64,000 bases of DNA from Siphonodentalium dalli. Taxonomy: Eukaryota > Mollusca > Scaphopoda > Gadilida > Siphonodentaliidae. Shown here piece by piece: positions 57,717 through 64,000 of the stretch. Below the pieces are notes generated by a model. The model searched no databases and had not been told where the DNA came from. It saw only the letters and a program-made list of their open reading frames with translations. Location: contig CP136064.1 in the NCBI GenBank assembly GCA_032622095.1, positions 4,024,280 to 4,088,279 of the forward strand. Direction: 5' to 3'. Every line of letters starts with the position of its first letter. Position 1 is the stretch's first letter. The position numbers were made by a program, and so were the translations under genes.

Positions 57717-59700
57717 TTTTTTTTTTTTTTATAATTTATTTTTATTTTTCATAGTCTGTCTCAATTACATATTAAAGTTGTACATAATAAATATACATTA
57801 AACATGAAAAAATAAATTCTTATAACAATATATTTTTTATCACATGCACACTTGAATAATCTCTGTTTTTGAAACTTATCCTTTTTCTTGTTCTGTCTTA
57901 TAAAATTATCTATAGCATTTTTCTTGCTAAGGTGTCATTTTGACAGTTATTCTTTTTTTAATTCAGTTTTCGTGATACTGCAGGGGCGGTCTAAAAATTG
58001 AAAATAATTTATTTTTTTATCTATTAATTTAATTATTTTACCAGAGTAATTTCCGGTCAAGGGTCATTTATTAAATTGAGGACACTGTTCCACTTATTAT
58101 CAAAGGCTTTATTTGTTGAATCAGTCCATTTTAGTGCCTGCTTTTCTAGATTGTATTCTTGTATAACAAATTGTATTGCTTTTTTTTGGCATAGATTTGT
58201 CTTATTGCACCTTGTCACATAAATATATCGTTTTATTAATAGTAGAATATTGTTAATTTCAAGTGTGCTCATGACAAAGTCTGAATCTATTCCAAAAAGT
58301 AATTCTTCAATCTTTGTTGGCATTTTGATGTTACATTTGGTATACATTGTTTTTGAAATTTCTTCCCAAAGAGTTTTGCTCTGATGACAGGTAACCAACA
58401 AATGTTCTATAGTTTCATTTTCTTTTCCACAGAGTGTGCACAATTTTGATGCTATAATCTTACATTTTTCAAGGAAGACATTTGTAACTAAAGTGTTGTG
58501 ATTTATTTGGAATTGAAAGGCTTGCAGTTTCGTGTTTTTCGTTGTTTTAAATGTTTGCTTATATATTGAATCCCATTGAATTTCGTTTGTTTCTAGTTTT
58601 AGTTTATGCTCCCATCCTACCTGAGCGCTTGGTTTATTTGGAATGACAAGAGTTACAATTTTCCAGTACAGATGGTTGTTCAAATTCTTTTCATGAATTA
58701 TATTTTCAACTAAATCAATTCTATAGCTTTTAGTCAATTTGTTTTGTGAGGCCTTTATTTCTTTTTTCCAATTTAAAGGAATAGAGGATATTACTCCTTG
58801 TAAAGTTAAGTAGTTAACTTTAAGGTCATATTTTGATAGAATTTCTCCAGTGTCCATAAAAGAACCATCTTCCCGCAAAATATCATTAATATGCAATATT
58901 TGTTTTTCTATCCAGTTTTTATAAATTAAAGGTTTTTTTTCTCTCTGAATGTGTAAGTTATGGAAGAGTGGCTGTTTCTTATATTCTACTTCTGTATTTG
59001 GGTCTGTGGATAATGTTGCATAAGCTATTAAGACATCTCTCCAGAATGGATTGAATCGCTTAGCAATTCTCATCAGACTGGCTTTATTTAAATTTAGAAG
59101 AGCTGAGCCTCCATCTATATGCAATTTATCTATTAAAATGATTTTCCAATCTGAATAGTTAAAGGGATCTAGGAATTTTCTAAGCCATGTTATTTTTAAG
59201 GATTTTGAAAAGCTTTTAATATCTGGAATTTTTAGTCCACCATTTTCAATATTTTGGACTAGTGTGTCTCTCTTAATTTTATCTCTTTTTCCATTCCAAA
59301 AAAACTGAAACAGCAAGCCCTGCATTTCCTTCAATATGTGTGCAGGTGGTTCTGGTAAAACAGTCAAGATTTGTATAATAATTGGTAAAATTAGCATTTT
59401 TATCACAGTAGTTTTTCCAATGTGAGACAGTGTCCTCAATGCCCAATGTTTTAAAATGTTTTCCATTTTATTTTTCTTTTCATTCCAATTTTCAGATACA
59501 AGAAGAGGATCTTCTAAGTCAAACAAAATCCCCAGTGTTTTAAACTTTCCCTGGTAGTTCCACTTTATTTTAGTGTTATTCTTTAAGGTTTGTGTGCATC
59601 CTCTTTTGGATCCAAACCATATAGCTTCAGTTTTTTCAAAGTTTGCCCTTAAGCCTGATATTTTTTCAAACGCGTTAATGTTAATGTTTATTACGATTTC
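57717..59700 (-). pseudogene. 5'-truncated L1/Tx1-like LINE with poly(A) tail
   Basis: A frame open from about 59695 to 58057. ISGLRANFEKTEAIWFG and GKFKTLGILFD belong to the end of the RT domain. Then come ALRTLSHIGKTTVIKMLILP, FFWNGKRDKIKR and the C-terminal CTLCGKENETIEHLLVTC zinc-knuckle-like motif. This order is typical of L1/Tx1-group ORF2. About 320 bp of 3' UTR end in an A-rich tail (plus T-run 57717-57731). The 490-residue ATG-initiated part contains no stop, so the copy is young, but the endonuclease and RT catalytic core are missing: a classic dead-on-arrival 5' truncation. Confidence 0.85.
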
Positions 59701-62010
59701 GGGTCACAAATTTCACAAAGTGCATGCAATCTCTAGCTGGGACCACCCCCTAATGTGAAGTAGATTATTGACGAACAAGTATTGACAAATAAATATATTT
59801 CCCGTCATATTTGTTCAATGTTATAAAGTTCCCCCCGTCAGAACGGGTCAGAACATTAAAAAGTTCCCAGGTTATGTACCGGTGGAATATGATATCTACG
59901 GGCGTTAGCCATAGTATAGATTAATTGTTTAGTCCCAGGTATGTACAATGGTCATTTCTTCCGTGTATTTTTTGTCATCCCAGATATGCACAAATGGCAA
60001 CGCTCGGCATGTCTCGGAGACAAGTATAATAACATGGTGCTGTGCCCTACGTCTACCAAATATCAATATCCACATAATTTCATAACTTTTGAAAAATGGG
60101 GACCTGAGACGGGTACACATTGGGAAGCTATGACTGGTGGTGCAATCGAAATGTCTTACGTGGGAAGTTGGGAACCCCCTCCCAATTCAGGACACTTTCG
60201 CCACACCTCTGCCGACGAACTAAGTTGTATTGTGGGTCCGCTATTCGATTCATGTTAAATATTTTTGCATATATTAAATTACAATGCAAAACTTTGTATA
60301 TTTCGGGCGGAAATATGACAAAAATCATGAAATTTAATACCACAACCCCCCCCCCCCTCCGAATCATACAAATTGCCCGAATGTTTACGTAAATGTCCCG
60401 AAAATGCCCGAATTTCTAACTTGCAAAATCTCTTGGGGGGGCTAGAGTCATCCCAACCCTGGCCCGCATGGATATTTTATAATTATGCAGATGTCAATCA
60501 TACTACATGTAGATGCTGACATTATATAAATATATACGTTAGTTATAACAACCCAATGCAATTCCATGTTGTCCTATAATTATGAAATAATGTGCATGTC
60601 CATCACATGAAATTGAGACAATTCTATATTATTCCAAGCATATCTTGAATTCCACAATGTCCTATGTCGCTAATACAGTATTCAAAGAATTCCAGTTCAA
60701 AGTGGAAATAAAGCTATAATGCTTAAAATGAGATGTGACAACCTGGAAGTAAAATACAGTGTGTTTCAAGTACAACGAACAAAAAAGAATGCCTAATATC
60801 TTCGCGAGAAGTGAAATTACGAACTTCCCGTTTCCACCATTAGAAGCGTTATGAAATTCTGGTTTCAACGATACCAATATCTCATTTTCACCAAAAAGGG
60901 CACTTAGGACAACCTGGAAATCAGGTCGCGCAATGTTCTGTTATTCTAAATGTGTGTAATCATAGTTTATAAGGTGCATACATGCAGTGTTGCTAATTTA
61001 TTGTTGTTTGTGCATCTTATGTCTGCAATTGCATTTTATGTTCAACCTGTTTACGCTATACAAAATAACTGTTATTTATTTATTTAACACAATTAACACA
61101 AATTCATCTCAGATAAACTTGACATTCCTTTAAAAAAAAGTCGGAGAGTCGTGCAGAGTACGCTACCAAACTCCATGCAGGGTTTACCTCCCTTGATGAC
61201 TCGGTTATACCGCTGCTATCGGCGACATTTCACCCACATTTGGTGGACTTCCGCGATATTAAAATATATACTAAGCGAACAGAGCAACATGCTGCCCTTT
61301 TTAAAGCACACAAAATATCGAAAACAAATTGTATAAATTTTGGACCTTATATTAGATAAGTCCCACTAAAACCGAAGAACAATATTTCGAATCGGTGTAA
61401 TTCGGTTCTCAGATTACTTAATCAAGAGAAAAGTATAAACGCACGTGTTCGACATTCGTGTTCGAACGGCAAGTCTGCTTTTGCTGCAATTTTGAGGAGT
61501 AGCTTGCGAAAATTGTCAACAAAACTACTGCTCTGATCCTTCATTCTGTCATTATGTTTTAGTGTGGGAATTTTTCTCAAAGCACATAGAAAATTTGACA
61601 TTGGAGCGATCGGGTTTCGACATTTTTTAATGGAAAATCCCATGCTAAATATAGAAACACGGACTAGTACCCAGCCGGTTACAGAGTCAGAAAGGAAGCA
61701 TGACTGGTGCGCTCTGGTAGATATTGGTACGCTACTTGTTCCTTGTTCATTGTTTTGCAACAAGCAGTTTTTTTTATAATAATTAAATTCTATAAATGCA
61801 CTATTCATATCGCGTTAATGAACACCAGACGCAGTGTATCATATACATTGCATTGAGGAAGAAATGTTTTTCATTTTCAACTTTTCACATTTTCCTGAAT
61901 ATTATTTCCTCAATGGATACTTTTGGCTGATTATTTCTGATTATTTCGACCCTTTTTCAATTTCTAAGTAATAAGTGATTCTTATTTTCAGAACATTATT
62001 CTTGTTTCGA
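59701..62010. other. Unassigned region with two short frames
   Basis: Plus frame 59941-60258 (105 codons) and minus frame 61808-61422 (128 codons) are ATG-initiated but show no family motifs. A poly-C tract lies near 60345-60358. No repeat array seen. Confidence 0.35.
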
Positions 62011-62254
62011 TGTCCTTTGAGATATTTATAGGTAGTATTCTTCATATTCAAGTTTCTGCTCTGCTACCCGCGGTATGTCGTCATTATGTTGGCAGAAAAT
62101 AATTAGATTGGACATTTTGGCCCATAATCTGAGGTTTTTATGACCAGAAACCGACTATCAAAAGACTTTAAAGGGATACTGTACCCAAATGTTATTGTTG
62201 GTTTCTTTAGTCTCTGAATTGTAGAATAAGGTAACCAGATGTCCATTATTATAC
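62011..62254. repeat. Duplicate of the 48560-48770 segment, including the MITE left end
   Basis: ATATTTATAGGTAGTATTCT, CATATTCAAGTTTCTGCTCT, AATAATTAGATTGGACATTT and then the MITE tip ACTGTACCCAAATGTT match 48565-48780 in order. It breaks at CCATTATT, where the next repeat begins. Confidence 0.8.
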
Positions 62255-62735
62255 TTCCATATTTTAATATGGGAGTATATTGTATTTCTGTTGAGGCCGT
62301 TTTCCGTTCAATTGGACACTGAGAAAAATAATGGTACTATGAACGCGAATTTTCTGGGGAATGTAGGCATCCAAGAGCTACTGAAAATATAGGCTTCAGA
62401 ATTTCGGCACATCGTTTCTTTGCAGAGTTATCGCCCTTTTACTTTTCTCCATTTTTCTCTATTATTATTATACTTCCATATTTTAATATGGATGTATATT
62501 GTTATTCAATTTTTTATTTTTATTTTTCATTATTTATGCTACTTCTTCTTCTTAATATATTTTGTAACCCTTATATCTCAGAAAGTTAAAAAGATAAATC
62601 ATTGAAATTTGGTAGGTATATGCACCTTGCCAAGTTACAACTGAATGAAACATTTAGGTTTATGTCTTAACTTTCTTTCCAGAGTTATGGCCCTTAATCA
62701 AAATTTTTGGAAAAAGTTTGTGCCCAGATCTTCTC
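62255..62735. repeat. TATACTTCCATATTTTAAT repeat, first copies
   Basis: TATACTTCCATATTTTAATA occurs at about 62259 and 62467. From 62467 the sequence continues for about 270 bp (GCTACTTCTTCTTCTTAATA, AACATTTAGGTTTATGTC, AGAGTTATGGCCCTTAATCA) and this stretch recurs at 63719. Confidence 0.85.
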
Positions 62736-63718
62736 CTATAAGAAGCCAAGCAGCTGAATTCGGGTTACGTGACCGTGTTAACTAACGAAAGGGCACGAAT
62801 CGAGAAAAAATTCACCAAGGTCCGAATACAATTTGTCGACCTGGGGAGGGGTGCAAAATTTGTCAAATTTTTTGTTGTCACCGATTCCAACTATTTTTAC
62901 TTTCGTGTATCTATACGACGTACTGATGCTACTCGTAAAAGAATTTTGTAAATCGGTTGAGAAATGGCCAAGTTATAACACATCGAAAAATGTACTAATA
63001 AAGTCCATGTGTAGAAAGTGCTTGTGCCCAGATCTTCTCCTAGTCGAAGCGCAACAGCTGGATTTGGTCTATGTGAGCGTCTTAAACATAGACAGAAGAC
63101 CAAACCAGAAAATTTTGACAAAGGTCCGCTCAAATTTTTCCGGGCTAGGGGAGGGGCAAAATTTGTCCTTTTTTTTTTGTCGCCGATTTGAACCAAAATG
63201 GTTGTGAAGTATCTATATGATGTACTGAGTATCATTGTGAGTAAATTTTATGAATCGGTTGACAAATGTAGAAATTGTGGCCCCTTCCTTTTGTTCAAGT
63301 TTACAGAAAATGCACTATGAATTTAAATTCCTTCAACCGATCGTCACGTGTTTGGTGTCATTCGATGGGGAATTTCTAGTACTTCAAAACGATTACCTAC
63401 TTGCGGTATTATGACGATGGAGGCCAGAGATATTCGAAAAGTATGTACTGAACAACATACATATTGGCCTACATAGTAGAATATCGCCACAATACCTTAC
63501 CAGAACTCTGCTAAATATTAAAGGGGCATCAAATACGAACACAATGACGCAAACATTAGCTCGATATCGCGAAAATTGGCCGAGATATGGCGAATTTTCG
63601 ACCCGCGTCACCAAATTTCGAGGCATGGGTGGGGGTCACACCAGAACGTTCCAACTGAACACAGAAATGTCAATAAACTATACTATAGACATTCCAATCA
63701 ATTCCGCGCGATTCCCTT
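62736..63718. repeat. Region between repeat copies with an internal degenerate duplication
   Basis: GTGCCCAGATCTTCTCCTA occurs near 62720 and 63025 in similar contexts (AAGCCAAGCAGCTGAAT / AAGCGCAACAGCTGGAT, then GGTCCG...TCAAATTTTT), so it is a diverged ~305-bp tandem unit. No coding evidence. Confidence 0.6.
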
Positions 63719-64000
63719 ATTATACTTCCATATTTTAATATGGATGTATATTGTTATTCAATTTTTTGTTTTTCCTTTTCATTATTTATGCTACTTCTTC
63801 TTCTTCTTCTTAATATATTTTGTAACCCTTATATCTCAGAAAGTTAAAAAGATAAATCACTGAAATTTGTTAGGTATATGCACCTTGCCAAGTTACAACT
63901 GAATGAAACATTTAGGTTTATGTCCTAACTTGCTTTCCAGAGTTATGGCCCTTAATCAAAAATTTTGGAAAAAGTTTGTGCCCAGATCTTCTCCTATAAG
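63719..64000. repeat. TATACTTCCATATTTTAAT repeat, second copy, cut by window end
   Basis: More than 280 bp nearly identical to 62467-62745 in the same orientation, so it is a recent duplication or part of a longer array extending past 64000. Confidence 0.9.

Noticed and set aside
59941-60258. 105-codon ATG frame
   Set aside because: No recognisable family; could be an exon but nothing in the sequence supports that.
61422-61808. 128-codon minus frame
   Set aside because: Isolated, no domain, no splice or poly(A) evidence.
1-64000. tRNA or rRNA genes
   Set aside because: Looked for tRNA B-box-like words and rRNA-like conserved stretches by eye; none was convincing, though a tRNA scan could not be run.

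Overview
This is a eukaryotic (metazoan) genomic window. It is AT-rich, has no operons, and consists mostly of decayed transposable elements, MITE-like elements and minisatellites, with only a few pieces of host gene. The mix of Ngaro/DIRS-type tyrosine-recombinase retroelement, Ty3/Gypsy, Polinton/Maverick, MULE and LINE copies, with frequent TACATGTA-like words, suggests a marine invertebrate. A mollusc or other lophotrochozoan is my best guess, but the sequence does not prove it.

Layout. 1-3433 (minus): Ngaro/DIRS-like retroelement with gag, RT, RNase H and tyrosine recombinase, broken by frameshifts. 3434-6285: roughly 190-bp tandem repeats interrupted by a 600-bp MITE. 6286-6915 (minus): SGNH-hydrolase pseudogene whose catalytic Ser position reads Leu. 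7500-8510: 78-bp minisatellite. 8540-13000 (plus): decayed Polinton with penton, pX-like protein, major capsid, a small unknown ORF and an adenovirus-type protease, carrying two foreign-looking inserts. 14126-14146: histone-type 3' stem-loop without a recognisable histone gene. 14470-20235 (minus): Ty3/Gypsy element with a primer-binding site but no recognisable Gag. 21010-21320: minisatellite. 22165-25610: MULE-type DNA transposon with tandemly repeated terminal motifs, a broken transposase and a GC-rich accessory ORF that also occurs inside the Polinton. 25630-27150 and 55930-57430: two foldback-like satellites of about 20-bp units that reverse orientation at a homologous point.

Host-like genes. 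27563-29092 (plus) is a DUF229 (sulfatase/alkaline-phosphatase-like) gene, intact in frame except for one TAG. 39454-40349 (minus) is an intact terminal exon of a DUF5662-like gene with a good splice acceptor and a nearby polyadenylation signal. At 48.4-48.7 kb lies a promoter-like module with a short ORF resembling a signal peptide. Parts of it recur at 50.9, 51.1, 52.8 and 62.0 kb.

Non-autonomous elements are dense between 29 and 64 kb. They include eight near-perfect palindromes of about 71 bp that bound four small elements, piggyBac-like TTAA elements, palindromic MITEs, a 1.48-kb TIR element lying between 100-bp direct repeats, and two truncated LINEs, one nested in a MITE. The strongest candidates for something undescribed are the palindrome-bounded elements, the accessory ORF shared by two unrelated transposon types, and the foldback satellite pair.
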